In this document: piece after piece, positions 1 through 6,590 of the stretch | How positions within the stretch are numbered: the first letter of the stretch is position 1 | Layout of the letters: each line of letters begins with the position of its first letter | Assembly (NCBI GenBank): GCA_002389265.1 | Contig: DGOD01000210.1 | Location: forward strand, 1-9,416 | Length of the DNA stretch: 9,416 bases | DNA from: Gammaproteobacteria bacterium UBA4475 | GTDB lineage: Bacteria; Pseudomonadota; Gammaproteobacteria; Pseudomonadales; Azotimanducaceae | Direction: 5' to 3' | The notes under the pieces: model-generated | Database searches by the model: none | Told to the model about the DNA's origin: nothing | What the model saw: only the letters and a program-made list of their open reading frames with translations | Program-made: the position numbers and the translations under genes

Positions 1-479
1 ACATTAACCCGATGACGACAATTAAGACGGTTATGGCCTATGCGGGCTTACCCCATCGTTCTGAAGCTGTTGGCATTTTCGGTGGTGCAGAATTTATCAA
101 TGATTCCAAAGCAACCAACCCGGGAGCGACCAGTGCTGCTATCCAGGGTCTCGCGCAACCTGACCGTCCTATGTTGTTGATATTAGGCGGAGTGAGCAAG
201 GGTGCTGATTTCAGCACGTTGCAGTTGGTGGTCAATGCGCATGTCGCCAAGGTGTTCCTGTATGGAGTAGACTCCGGTTTGATCAAAAATGCCCTTGCAG
301 AGTTCGTTGCGTGTGAAGAGTTCGACACTTTGGCGAATGTGATCCAAGCGATTGCTGCCGAGGTTGCCCCCGGTAGCACAGTGTTATTCGCTCCGGCTTG
401 CGCTAGTTTCGATCAGTTCGATGATTTCGAACACCGCGGTCGAGAATTCAAGCGACTCGTCAAGGAGGCCTTCTTATGA
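1..479 (+). CDS. murD: UDP-N-acetylmuramoyl-L-alanine--D-glutamate ligase MurD, C-terminal part (5' end outside window)
   Basis: Cytoplasmic ATP-dependent ligase that adds D-glutamate to UDP-MurNAc-L-Ala, the second amino acid addition in peptidoglycan precursor synthesis. The frame is open to the left edge of the window (codons start at position 3), so only about the last 159 residues are present and the ATG at 12 is internal. Visible family hallmarks are GLPHRSE, the INDSKATNPGAT stretch at the start of the C-terminal Mur ligase domain, LILGGVSKGADF, and the PACASFDQFDDFEHRG segment near the end. All align by eye with the E. coli MurD C-terminus. The central ATPase domain with its P-loop lies upstream, outside the window. 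The stop TGA overlaps the ftsW start (ATGA at 476-479), indicating co-translation. Identification is secure. Confidence 0.97.
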   Translation, partial: INPMTTIKTVMAYAGLPHRSEAVGIFGGAEFINDSKATNPGATSAAIQGLAQPDRPMLLILGGVSKGADFSTLQLVVNAHVAKVFLYGVDSGLIKNALAEFVACEEFDTLANVIQAIAAEVAPGSTVLFAPACASFDQFDDFEHRGREFKRLVKEAFL

Positions 480-1654
480 CTATGGCTCTGAAGGCGCAAA
501 TTTTACCGGTTAAAAGCTTCCCATTAGATCCATGGGTTACAACAGCGGCGTTAACGCTGTTAGTGATTGGCCTGCTCATGGTGGCTTCAGCATCCACCGA
601 AATAGCGGCCAAAACCTATGGTAATCCTGTTTATCTGTTGATCAGGCACTTTGTCTATATCGTGATTAGTTTGGTGGTTGCGACAACGGCTTTGATGGTG
701 CCGATCAGGGTTTGGCAGAAAGCAGACATATTGTTATTGGTATTGTGCTTTGGTCTCTTAATCGCCGTGCTTGTTCCAGGTGTTGGTCATCGGGTTAATG
801 GTAGCACCCGATGGATATCGTTAGGTTTTTTTACGCTACAAGGCTCTGAGTTCGTCAAGCTATTTTCGGTTGTGTATCTTAGTGGTTATTTGGTGCGGTG
901 CCATGATCAGGTTCAAACCACCATTGTTGGCTTTATTAAGCCACTGGCTCTGGTCGCAATAATGGTGCTGCTATTGTTAGAGCAGCCCGATTTCGGTGCT
1001 GCGGTAGTCATTATGTCTGCGGCGATGGGTATGATCTACCTCGCTGGCGTACCCTTTAAACGCTTTTTGCCGCTTATCATAGTATGCCTGGCAATAACCG
1101 CAGCCATTGCCCAATGGCAGCCCTATCGATTAGAGCGGTTAACGACATTCGTCGATCCGTGGGCGCACCAATTTGATAGCGGCTATCAATTGACTCAGGC
1201 ACTGATTGCATTTGGGCGAGGCGAATGGTTGGGGCTGGGACTCGGTAACAGTATTCAAAAGCTGTTTTTCTTGCCTGAAGCCCATACTGACTTCCTGTTA
1301 TCTATCGTGGCCGAAGAGTTGGGTGTGTTGGGCGCTCTTGTGGTGATACTTATCACCACTTGCCTGGTGATTAAAGGCTTGTGGATCGGGCGTGCCGCAC
1401 ACATTCGTGGCTACGAATTTCATGCTCATCTAGCGTACGGTATTGCATTTCTATTGGGTGTTCAGTCAGCCATTAATATTGGCGTGAATATCGGCCTGCT
1501 ACCGACTAAAGGCTTGACCTTGCCACTAGTAAGTTATGGCGGAAATAGTCTTATTGTCAGTTGTTTACTCGTTGCGATCCTTTTGCGTATCGACTTTGAG
1601 TCGCGACATCCGGAACTGTTGGCTACACCAGGAGCAAAGTATCGTGGCGCCTGA
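476..1654 (+). CDS. ftsW: Septal peptidoglycan glycosyltransferase FtsW (SEDS family)
   Basis: Polytopic inner membrane SEDS protein that polymerises glycan strands from lipid II at the septum together with FtsI. The 392 residues are mostly hydrophobic, consistent with about ten membrane segments; the first covers about residues 22-40 after a short cytoplasmic N-terminus. Family motifs are GSTRWI (109-114), the EQPDFGAA loop (169-176), [17 protein letters not shown] (257-273) and [15 protein letters not shown] (342-356). The EAHTD motif supplies the essential aspartate (D272), corresponding to the catalytic Asp of FtsW/RodA. Start: ATG 476 has AAGGAGG at 462-468, seven bases upstream, and overlaps the murD stop by four bases. 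One oddity is that the usual SYGGSS/SYGGTS reads SYGGNS here. The gene is followed directly by murC with an 11-base overlap, where murG is normally found. Confidence 0.97.
   Translation: MTMALKAQILPVKSFPLDPWVTTAALTLLVIGLLMVASASTEIAAKTYGNPVYLLIRHFVYIVISLVVATTALMVPIRVWQKADILLLVLCFGLLIAVLVPGVGHRVNGSTRWISLGFFTLQGSEFVKLFSVVYLSGYLVRCHDQVQTTIVGFIKPLALVAIMVLLLLEQPDFGAAVVIMSAAMGMIYLAGVPFKRFLPLIIVCLAITAAIAQWQPYRLERLTTFVDPWAHQFDSGYQLTQALIAFGRGEWLGLGLGNSIQKLFFLPEAHTDFLLSIVAEELGVLGALVVILITTCLVIKGLWIGRAAHIRGYEFHAHLAYGIAFLLGVQSAINIGVNIGLLPTKGLTLPLVSYGGNSLIVSCLLVAILLRIDFESRHPELLATPGAKYRGA
1630..1634 (+). promoter_or_regulatory. Ribosome binding site that decides the murC start (GTG 1644)
   Basis: AGGAG lies nine bases upstream of GTG 1644, inside the end of ftsW. 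No comparable site precedes the alternative ATG at 1668. Starting at GTG 1644 also places the conserved VPEMRR motif at residues 16-21, close to its position in E. coli MurC. Confidence 0.7.
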
Positions 1655-3101
1655 GCTAATTAAAAACATGTTGAAGCCGGTTATAGAAGTGCCAGAAATG
1701 CGCCGGATTCGTCGAATTCATTTTGTTGGGATCGGCGGGGCGGGCATGTGCGGCATCGCCGAGGTGCTGCTGAACCAAGGTTATGAAATTTCAGGTAGTG
1801 ACATTGCAGAGTCGCCTACGACTCGGCGATTGGAGGAACTCGGTGCGATTATTCAAATGGGTCACCTCGCGAGTAACATCGATGGCGTCGATGTCGTGGT
1901 TGTTTCTTCAGCGATCAAGCCAGGTAACCCGGAAACGGACGCAGCTCAGTCCCTAAGAATACCTGTTATTAGGCGAGCCGAGATGCTCGGTGAATTAATG
2001 CGTTATCGGCATGGAATAGCGGTGGCGGGTACCCATGGAAAAACATCTACTACTAGTTTAATTGCCTCAATTTTGGCAGAGGCTGGTCTGGATCCAACTT
2101 TCGTTATTGGTGGATTGCTTAACAGCACCGCATCCAATGCCATGCTTGGTAAAAGCCGTTACTTAGTTGCTGAAGCCGACGAAAGTGATGCTTCCTTTCT
2201 ACATCTGCAACCGATGGTTGCGGTACTGACTAACGTAGATAGAGATCACCTGAGTTATTACGAAGGAAGTTTCGATAAGCTCAAGGCAGCATTTTTAGAG
2301 TTTGTGCATAACCTGCCTTTTTACGGCTTGTTGGTTGCCTGTATAGACGATCCCGTGGTGAAGTCCATGTTGCCCAACGTTAAGCGTTCAGTTGTGACCT
2401 ATGGGTTTGATCCGGATGCCGATGTTCACGCGCAAAGCGTCACTCAAGATGAAGGTGTCTCTCGGTTTTCTGTGGTCAGACGTGGCCACTCTCAGCCGCT
2501 ACCGATCACCTTGACGTTCCCAGGCAAACATAATGTGCTGAATGCGCTGGCGGCGATTGCTATTGCCAGCGACGAGGGTGTGGAAGATCGACACATTGCG
2601 GCGGGCTTGAAAAATTTTCAAGGCGTTGGCCGAAGATTTGAGCGTTACGGTGAGTATGCGAGAGATGAAGGTCAGTTCACCCTAGTTGATGACTATGGTC
2701 ATCATCCTAGCGAAGTAAAGGCGACGATAGAGGCTGTTAGATCTGGCTGGCCAGATAGCCGATTGGTGATGGTCTATCAGCCCCATCGTTATTCTAGAAC
2801 GCTGGAACTGTTCGACCAGTTTGTGGATGTGCTCGCGACAGTCGACCATTTGGTGTTACTCGATGTCTATGCGGCAGGTGAAACACCAATACCCGGGGCG
2901 ACAGGCGCGGACTTATTTAAAGCGCTAGTGCGCAAAGAGCAAGTCAGCGTTGAATACGTCGAAAAAATTGAAGATGTGCCGGGTGTGCTCGACAAATCCG
3001 TCAAGGCGGGGGACTTTCTGCTGACCCAGGGTGCGGGTGATACCGGAAAGCTGGCGAAAGTGCTCGCTGCACGATGGCGAGATTCGAGGGCCGAAGAATG
3101 A
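1644..3101 (+). CDS. murC: UDP-N-acetylmuramate--L-alanine ligase MurC
   Basis: Cytoplasmic Mur ligase that adds L-alanine to UDP-MurNAc using ATP, the first step of stem peptide synthesis. From GTG 1644 it is 485 residues, near the 491 of E. coli. Domains in order are an N-terminal UDP-binding Rossmann domain with [15 protein letters not shown] (about 26-40), a central ATPase domain with the P-loop [10 protein letters not shown] (about 129-138, lysine 133) and the [15 protein letters not shown] stretch (from about 175), and a C-terminal domain with [28 protein letters not shown] and QGAGDTGK. All catalytic motifs look intact. The start follows the ribosome binding site at 1630-1634; the reading frame stays open upstream to 1536 inside ftsW, but that extension is unlike MurC. 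The gene overlaps ftsW by 11 bases and ftsQ by 4. No ddl follows it, unlike many gammaproteobacteria. Confidence 0.97.
   Translation: MAPELIKNMLKPVIEVPEMRRIRRIHFVGIGGAGMCGIAEVLLNQGYEISGSDIAESPTTRRLEELGAIIQMGHLASNIDGVDVVVVSSAIKPGNPETDAAQSLRIPVIRRAEMLGELMRYRHGIAVAGTHGKTSTTSLIASILAEAGLDPTFVIGGLLNSTASNAMLGKSRYLVAEADESDASFLHLQPMVAVLTNVDRDHLSYYEGSFDKLKAAFLEFVHNLPFYGLLVACIDDPVVKSMLPNVKRSVVTYGFDPDADVHAQSVTQDEGVSRFSVVRRGHSQPLPITLTFPGKHNVLNALAAIAIASDEGVEDRHIAAGLKNFQGVGRRFERYGEYARDEGQFTLVDDYGHHPSEVKATIEAVRSGWPDSRLVMVYQPHRYSRTLELFDQFVDVLATVDHLVLLDVYAAGETPIPGATGADLFKALVRKEQVSVEYVEKIEDVPGVLDKSVKAGDFLLTQGAGDTGKLAKVLAARWRDSRAEE
3086..3090 (+). promoter_or_regulatory. Ribosome binding site that decides the ftsQ start (ATG 3098)
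   Basis: GAGGG lies seven bases upstream of ATG 3098, inside the end of murC. It favours 3098, which forms an ATGA overlap with the murC stop, over the in-frame ATG at 3074, which has no good site and would lie deeper inside murC. Confidence 0.6.
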
Positions 3102-3850
3102 TGAAGCGAATGCTGAGCTTGTGGGACGGCACTCGACTGGGTTGGATTTTGCCAGGGCTTCTGGCTGTGATTATCTTCCTGCTTTTGACTTCAGGTGAGG
3201 CGTCTTATCAGGCGAATCTCGTCGCTGTAGAGGGAGATCTGGCGGACGATCAACGTCAGGACGTGTATCAACGCTTGATCAAGATCGCAGGACAAAAGCA
3301 GAGCCTTCAGCAAATCAAAACGACCCTCGAGAAGGTCGATTGGATTCATCGCGTTGATGTCAGCAAACGCTGGCCCGACAGGCTGATGGTTCTCGTGATA
3401 GAAGAGACACCAATTGCTTACTGGAATGATGACGCGTTCATTAACTTGGATGGCAAAGTATTTGTTTCTAGCTTTGAGATCGGCGGCGATCTTGCGCAAC
3501 TATATGGTCCGGTAGGTAGCGAAAAATCGGTTATGCAGCAATACCAACAACTGAATAACGCGCTATTGAAGTCCAGTCAGTCGATCGATGTGCTGACACT
3601 AGACGATCGGGGCGGGTGGGACTTTACCAATGATGTCGGTGTGCAGGTTTTACTTGGTAAAGACGACATTATGGAAAGGATTCAGCGCTATTTGCTAATA
3701 GTTGAAAACGGGGGCCTCGCGGCTTATATGAATAATATCAAACTAGTAGATGCACGTTATTCAAATGGGTTGGCGATAAGCTGGAAGTCGTCAGAAAAAG
3801 ATTTGGCGTTTACAACAAATTATAAAAATCAAAGAGAGCTCAGGCTATGA
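3098..3850 (+). CDS. ftsQ: Cell division protein FtsQ
   Basis: Bitopic inner membrane divisome protein that connects cytoplasmic FtsZ/FtsA assembly to the periplasmic FtsB/FtsL subcomplex. From ATG 3098 it has 250 residues: a short cytoplasmic tail of about 13 residues, one membrane helix (about 14-31, [15 protein letters not shown]), a POTRA domain beginning at NLVAVEGDL (about 40-108) with [15 protein letters not shown], then the FtsQ beta domain. The beta domain contains [25 protein letters not shown], the segment around RGGWDF, and [17 protein letters not shown] near the C-terminus. These blocks match E. coli FtsQ in order. It sits between murC and ftsA with four-base overlaps on both sides (ATGA at 3098-3101 and 3847-3850). 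The cytoplasmic tail is shorter than in E. coli. A second ATG at 3101 immediately follows and could also be used. Confidence 0.95.
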   Translation: MMKRMLSLWDGTRLGWILPGLLAVIIFLLLTSGEASYQANLVAVEGDLADDQRQDVYQRLIKIAGQKQSLQQIKTTLEKVDWIHRVDVSKRWPDRLMVLVIEETPIAYWNDDAFINLDGKVFVSSFEIGGDLAQLYGPVGSEKSVMQQYQQLNNALLKSSQSIDVLTLDDRGGWDFTNDVGVQVLLGKDDIMERIQRYLLIVENGGLAAYMNNIKLVDARYSNGLAISWKSSEKDLAFTTNYKNQRELRL

Positions 3851-5082
3851 CAGGCTCAACAGGCAATAGAATGATCGTTGGTTTGGACATCGGAACCTCG
3901 AAGGTGGTGAGTATTGTTGGCGAAGTGTCGCCAGAAGGTACTGTGGAAATTATCGGCATAGGTAGCCATCCCTCTCGTGGTCTGAAGAAGGGTGTTGTCG
4001 TGAATATTGAGTCGACGGTTCAATCGATTCAGCGCTCGGTAGAAGAGGCTGAATTAATGGCGGGTTGTCAAATTCACTCAGTATTCGCAGGCATTGCTGG
4101 CAGTCATATCCGTAGCCTGAATAGCCACGGCATCGTTGCTATTCGAGATCGAGAGGTTTTTCAGCCCGACATTGATCGAGTCATTGATGCTGCGCAGGCA
4201 GTGGCGATACCCGCTGATCAGAAGATATTGCATATCTTGCCTCAGGAGTACGTCATTGACACCCAAGAAGGTGTTAAAGAGCCGCTTGGTATGTCGGGAG
4301 TGCGCCTAGAAGCCAAAGTCCATCTCGTGACTTGTGCAGTCAATGCGGCTCAAAACATTGAAAAGTGTATCCGTAAATGTGGTCTAGAAGTGGAGGATAT
4401 TATCCTCGAGCAGCTGGCATCAGGTTACGCAGTGCTGACCGAGGACGAAAAGGAGTTAGGTGTCTGCTTAGTAGATATTGGTGGCGGCACTACTGATATT
4501 GCCGTGTTTACCGATGGTGCTATTCGTCATACTGCGGTGATTCCCATTGCCGGCGATCAAGTAACTAACGATATCGCAATGGCTTTGCGTACACCGACTC
4601 AAAATGCGGAAGAGATAAAAATTAAATATGCATGTGCGCTAGCAAGTCTGGCCGGCGAGAACGAAACCATCAAAGTACCCAGTGTGGGTGAGCGAGGTGA
4701 TCGGGATCTTTCCCGACAGGCATTGGCCGAGGTGGTTGAGCCTCGATATGACGAGTTATTCACACTCGTACAGGCTGAATTGCGCCGAAGTGGCTTCGAG
4801 GATTTGATTGCTGCCGGCATCGTCATGACGGGTGGGTCCTCTAAAATGGAAGGTGCGGTGGAGTTGGCAGAGGAAATATTTCATATGCCGGTAAGAATCG
4901 GTAAACCCCAGGGGGTGACTGGCCTGAGTGACATTGTGCGTAACCCTATCTATTCAACTGCGGTCGGCCTGCTCCTATATGGCGCAAAACAACAAAGTGG
5001 CAGTCCTACACCTCCATCGAGCATCGCACTGCCCGGATTCATGGCGAAAATCAAAAGCTGGTTCGGCGCGGGAGGCTACTGA
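3847..5082 (+). CDS. ftsA: Cell division protein FtsA, actin-like FtsZ membrane anchor
   Basis: Cytoplasmic actin-family ATPase that tethers FtsZ filaments to the inner membrane and recruits later divisome proteins. In 411 residues the nucleotide-binding motifs are GLDIGTSK (12-19, phosphate 1), VDIGGGTTDIAVF (209-221, phosphate 2) and GIVMTGGSS (324-332, adenosine). The FtsA-specific 1C domain lies between roughly residues 86 and 166, including HILPQEYVID and LGMSGVRLEAKVHLVT. After a Gln/Ser/Pro-rich linker, the C-terminus FMAKIKSWFG (398-407) is the expected amphipathic membrane-targeting helix. The ATG overlaps the ftsQ stop by four bases. The purine-rich GAGAG at 3834-3838 is a moderate ribosome site. 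ATG 3871 is a less likely alternative start. The last codons contain GGGAGG at 5070-5075, a good ribosome site for the frame starting at 5082. Confidence 0.97.
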   Translation: MTGSTGNRMIVGLDIGTSKVVSIVGEVSPEGTVEIIGIGSHPSRGLKKGVVVNIESTVQSIQRSVEEAELMAGCQIHSVFAGIAGSHIRSLNSHGIVAIRDREVFQPDIDRVIDAAQAVAIPADQKILHILPQEYVIDTQEGVKEPLGMSGVRLEAKVHLVTCAVNAAQNIEKCIRKCGLEVEDIILEQLASGYAVLTEDEKELGVCLVDIGGGTTDIAVFTDGAIRHTAVIPIAGDQVTNDIAMALRTPTQNAEEIKIKYACALASLAGENETIKVPSVGERGDRDLSRQALAEVVEPRYDELFTLVQAELRRSGFEDLIAAGIVMTGGSSKMEGAVELAEEIFHMPVRIGKPQGVTGLSDIVRNPIYSTAVGLLLYGAKQQSGSPTPPSSIALPGFMAKIKSWFGAGGY

Positions 5083-5222
5083 TGGTGAGAAGTGATCAAC
5101 AAGCTGGTGGTCAGAAAAATCAAGATGACATTAGCGTATCTGACAGAACGAATAATATTTCAATAAATGAATTAACTCATATTTGTCGTAAAGCCTGGGA
5201 GGGTTCCATATGTTTGAACTAG
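5082..5222 (+). CDS. Possible small protein of 46 residues between ftsA and ftsZ, unrecognised
   Basis: I do not recognise this product. An ATG overlaps the ftsA stop in the pattern TGATG (5080-5084), with GGGAGG at 5070-5075, six bases upstream. The frame stays open for 46 codons across an AT-rich spacer and stops at TAG 5220-5222, ten bases inside or beyond the ftsZ start codon. The predicted peptide is hydrophilic (MVRSDQQAGGQKNQDD at the start, HICRKAWEGSICLN at the end), with no signal peptide or membrane segment and two cysteines. In favour are the near-ideal translation start and the stop-start coupling to both neighbours. Against are its short length, absence of a recognised family, and the fact that the ribosome site also encodes FtsA glycines. 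It could be a real micro-protein, or a coupling frame that carries ribosomes from ftsA to ftsZ. Confidence 0.35.
   Translation: MVRSDQQAGGQKNQDDISVSDRTNNISINELTHICRKAWEGSICLN
5140..5167 (+). promoter_or_regulatory. Weak candidate sigma-70 promoter for ftsZ
   Basis: CTGACA (5140-5145, five of six to the -35 consensus), a 16-base spacer and AATAAA (5162-5167, four of six to the -10 consensus) lie in the AT-rich ftsA-ftsZ spacer. TAATAT at 5153-5158 is another possible -10. Transcription would begin about 35 bases before ftsZ. The match is modest, and AT-rich DNA yields such matches by chance. Confidence 0.22.
5197..5203 (+). promoter_or_regulatory. Strong ribosome binding site of ftsZ
   Basis: GGGAGGG with a six-base spacer before ATG 5210, consistent with the high expression expected of FtsZ and confirming the start codon. 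Confidence 0.7.
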
Positions 5223-6370
5223 TCGATAGTGCACCGCAGAATGCTGTAATCAAGGTGATTGGCGTCGGTGGTGGCGGCGGAAATGCTGTCCAACACATGG
5301 TCGTTCAAGACATCACTGGCGTTGAATTTATTTGCGCCAATACCGATGCGCAAGCGCTTCACGGCCTTGGCGCTAAAATACTGCTACAGTTGGGTACGAA
5401 TATCACCAAAGGACTGGGTGCTGGTGCGAACCCGAATATGGGTAAAGAAGCCGCTCTTGAAGATCGTGAGCGTATCGCTGAAGCGCTGAAGGGCGCCGAT
5501 ATGGTCTTCATTACTGCCGGCATGGGCGGTGGAACGGGTACCGGCGCGGCGCCTGTGGTTGCAGAAGTGGCGAGGAGTATGAATATTCTGACCGTCGCGG
5601 TGGTTACAAAGCCGTTCGCTTTCGAAGGCAAAAAACGTATGGCACTTGCCGAAGCTGGGATTAAGGAGCTGTCACAGCACGTAGACTCCCTGATCACTAT
5701 TCCGAACCAGAAGTTATTGTCGATTATGGGAGAGGATACGCCTCTGTTGAAGGCCTTCGCCGCAGTTGATGATGTGTTGCTTGGCGCAGTCCAGGGGATT
5801 GCTGATCTGATCATGCGGCCTGGCATGATCAACGTCGACTTTGCCGATGTTCGCACCGTGATGTCGGAAATGGGCATGGCGATGATGGGCAGTGGCAGTG
5901 CGTCTGGTAGCAGTCGTGCCAGAGAGGCAGCAGAGGCGGCAATCCGTAGCCCACTATTGGAAGATGTTGATTTGAACGGCGCTCGCGGCATTCTGGTGAA
6001 TATCGCGGCTGGTGTGGATATTTCTCTAGGTGAATTCTCTGAGGTCGGTGCAACCATTGAGGAGTTTGCGTCTGAGAATGCCACGGTGGTGGTCGGTACC
6101 GTTATTGACCCAGAAATGGGCGATGAACTCAGAGTCACGGTGGTGGCAACGGGGCTTGGCGCGATAGAAATGGAGAAGCCCAAGACCGTCGTTGATAATA
6201 CCCGCAAACGGGTCGCTGGTGACGGCACGATCGACTATAAAGAGTTCGATCAACCCACGGTGAACCGCCGGGCGGTCAGAGAGAATGACAACAGTATGCG
6301 ACTCGACCCTGTGAAGAAGGATATGGACTACTTGGATATACCGGCATTTTTGCGCCGTCAAGCAGACTGA
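5210..6370 (+). CDS. ftsZ: Cell division protein FtsZ, tubulin-like GTPase
   Basis: Cytoplasmic GTPase that polymerises into the Z ring and scaffolds the divisome. All expected elements are present in 386 residues (E. coli 383): VIGVGGGGGNAV near the N-terminus (nucleotide-binding T1 loop), the tubulin signature GGGTGTG (106-112), and the T7 synergy loop NVDFAD (208-213), which supplies the aspartates that catalyse GTP hydrolysis in the adjoining subunit. The C-terminal domain follows, then a linker from about 318 to 370 and the conserved C-terminal peptide DYLDIPAFLRRQAD (373-386), which binds FtsA and ZipA. The start is ATG 5210 with ribosome site GGGAGGG. A 127-base spacer separates it from ftsA, unlike the overlapping genes upstream, leaving room for a separate promoter. 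Nothing is missing or odd in the protein. Confidence 0.98.
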   Translation: MFELVDSAPQNAVIKVIGVGGGGGNAVQHMVVQDITGVEFICANTDAQALHGLGAKILLQLGTNITKGLGAGANPNMGKEAALEDRERIAEALKGADMVFITAGMGGGTGTGAAPVVAEVARSMNILTVAVVTKPFAFEGKKRMALAEAGIKELSQHVDSLITIPNQKLLSIMGEDTPLLKAFAAVDDVLLGAVQGIADLIMRPGMINVDFADVRTVMSEMGMAMMGSGSASGSSRAREAAEAAIRSPLLEDVDLNGARGILVNIAAGVDISLGEFSEVGATIEEFASENATVVVGTVIDPEMGDELRVTVVATGLGAIEMEKPKTVVDNTRKRVAGDGTIDYKEFDQPTVNRRAVRENDNSMRLDPVKKDMDYLDIPAFLRRQAD

Positions 6371-6509
6371 GGCTGAAATTCAGGGTTTTGACGAAACAGC
6401 AAAGAAAAAAGACCCGGTAAATGCAACTATCGGCGAAATGCACGGTCGTATGTTGCTTGTGCGAGATTTTTTGTCTTGCAAGTAGGTTTCGATGAACGTG
6501 TCTGATACC

Positions 6510-6542
6510 ATGCGCGCGCCCAATTTGTGGGGCGGGCATTTT
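6510..6542 (+). terminator. Hairpin with short T tract downstream of ftsZ, possible terminator or attenuator
   Basis: ATGC at 6510-6513 can pair with GCAT at 6536-6539, continuing inwards through GC-rich pairs with two G-G mismatches to an eight-base loop (6521-6528). An alternative register pairs GCGCGCCC (6514-6521) with GGGCGGGC (6530-6537) with one mismatch. TTTT follows at 6539-6542. The structure is imperfect and the T tract short, so termination is likely partial if it occurs. Confidence 0.35.
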
Positions 6543-6564
6543 CGACTTGACTTTTCGACTTGAC
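6539..6564 (+). repeat. Exact tandem repeat, two copies of a 13-base unit, upstream of lpxC
   Basis: TTTTCGACTTGAC occurs at 6539-6551 and again immediately at 6552-6564, with no mismatch. It ends 26 bases before the lpxC start codon. The second copy runs into TTGACA (6560-6565), a perfect -35 hexamer, but the sequence 16 to 18 bases downstream does not resemble a -10 box. It may be a simple duplication or a paired protein-binding site. Confidence 0.75.
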
Positions 6565-6590
6565 ATAGACGAAGGAAAATAAAACTAACA

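Larger units (their letters stand above)
6371..6590 (+). other. Non-coding interval between ftsZ and lpxC, lpxC leader region
   Basis: This is 220 bases without a supported gene. It holds a T6 run at 6467-6472 after only a weak possible stem (GCAC 6440-6443 / GTGC 6459-6462), a GC-rich hairpin at about 6510-6539, and an exact 13-base tandem repeat at 6539-6564. TTGACG at 6388-6393 and TTGACA at 6560-6565 resemble -35 boxes, but neither has a good -10 at the proper distance, so I cannot place an lpxC promoter. GAAGGA at 6571-6576 is the likely lpxC ribosome site, 14 bases before the ATG, a longer spacing than usual. Confidence 0.6.

Noticed and set aside
1536..1643. Upstream extension of the murC frame to ATG 1536
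   Set aside because: It runs deep into ftsW, has no ribosome site, and adds 36 residues unlike any MurC N-terminus, whereas GTG 1644 has AGGAG at good spacing.
3074..3097. Earlier ATG for ftsQ at 3074
   Set aside because: It has no good ribosome site; ATG 3098 has GAGGG seven bases upstream and the usual four-base overlap with murC.
5359..6228. Long open frame of 289 codons on the minus strand, antisense to ftsZ
   Set aside because: It lies wholly inside ftsZ, its product is low-complexity (Ser/Ala/Pro/Thr-rich) with no family resemblance, and it is explained by codon bias of the ftsZ coding strand.
6421..6495. Short plus-strand frames in the lpxC leader starting at 6421 (24 codons) and 6439 (15 codons)
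   Set aside because: Neither has a ribosome binding site or recognisable product; too short to support.
6560..6590. lpxC promoter using the perfect TTGACA at 6560-6565
   Set aside because: No -10-like hexamer occurs 16-18 bases downstream, and transcription would start at or inside the lpxC start codon.
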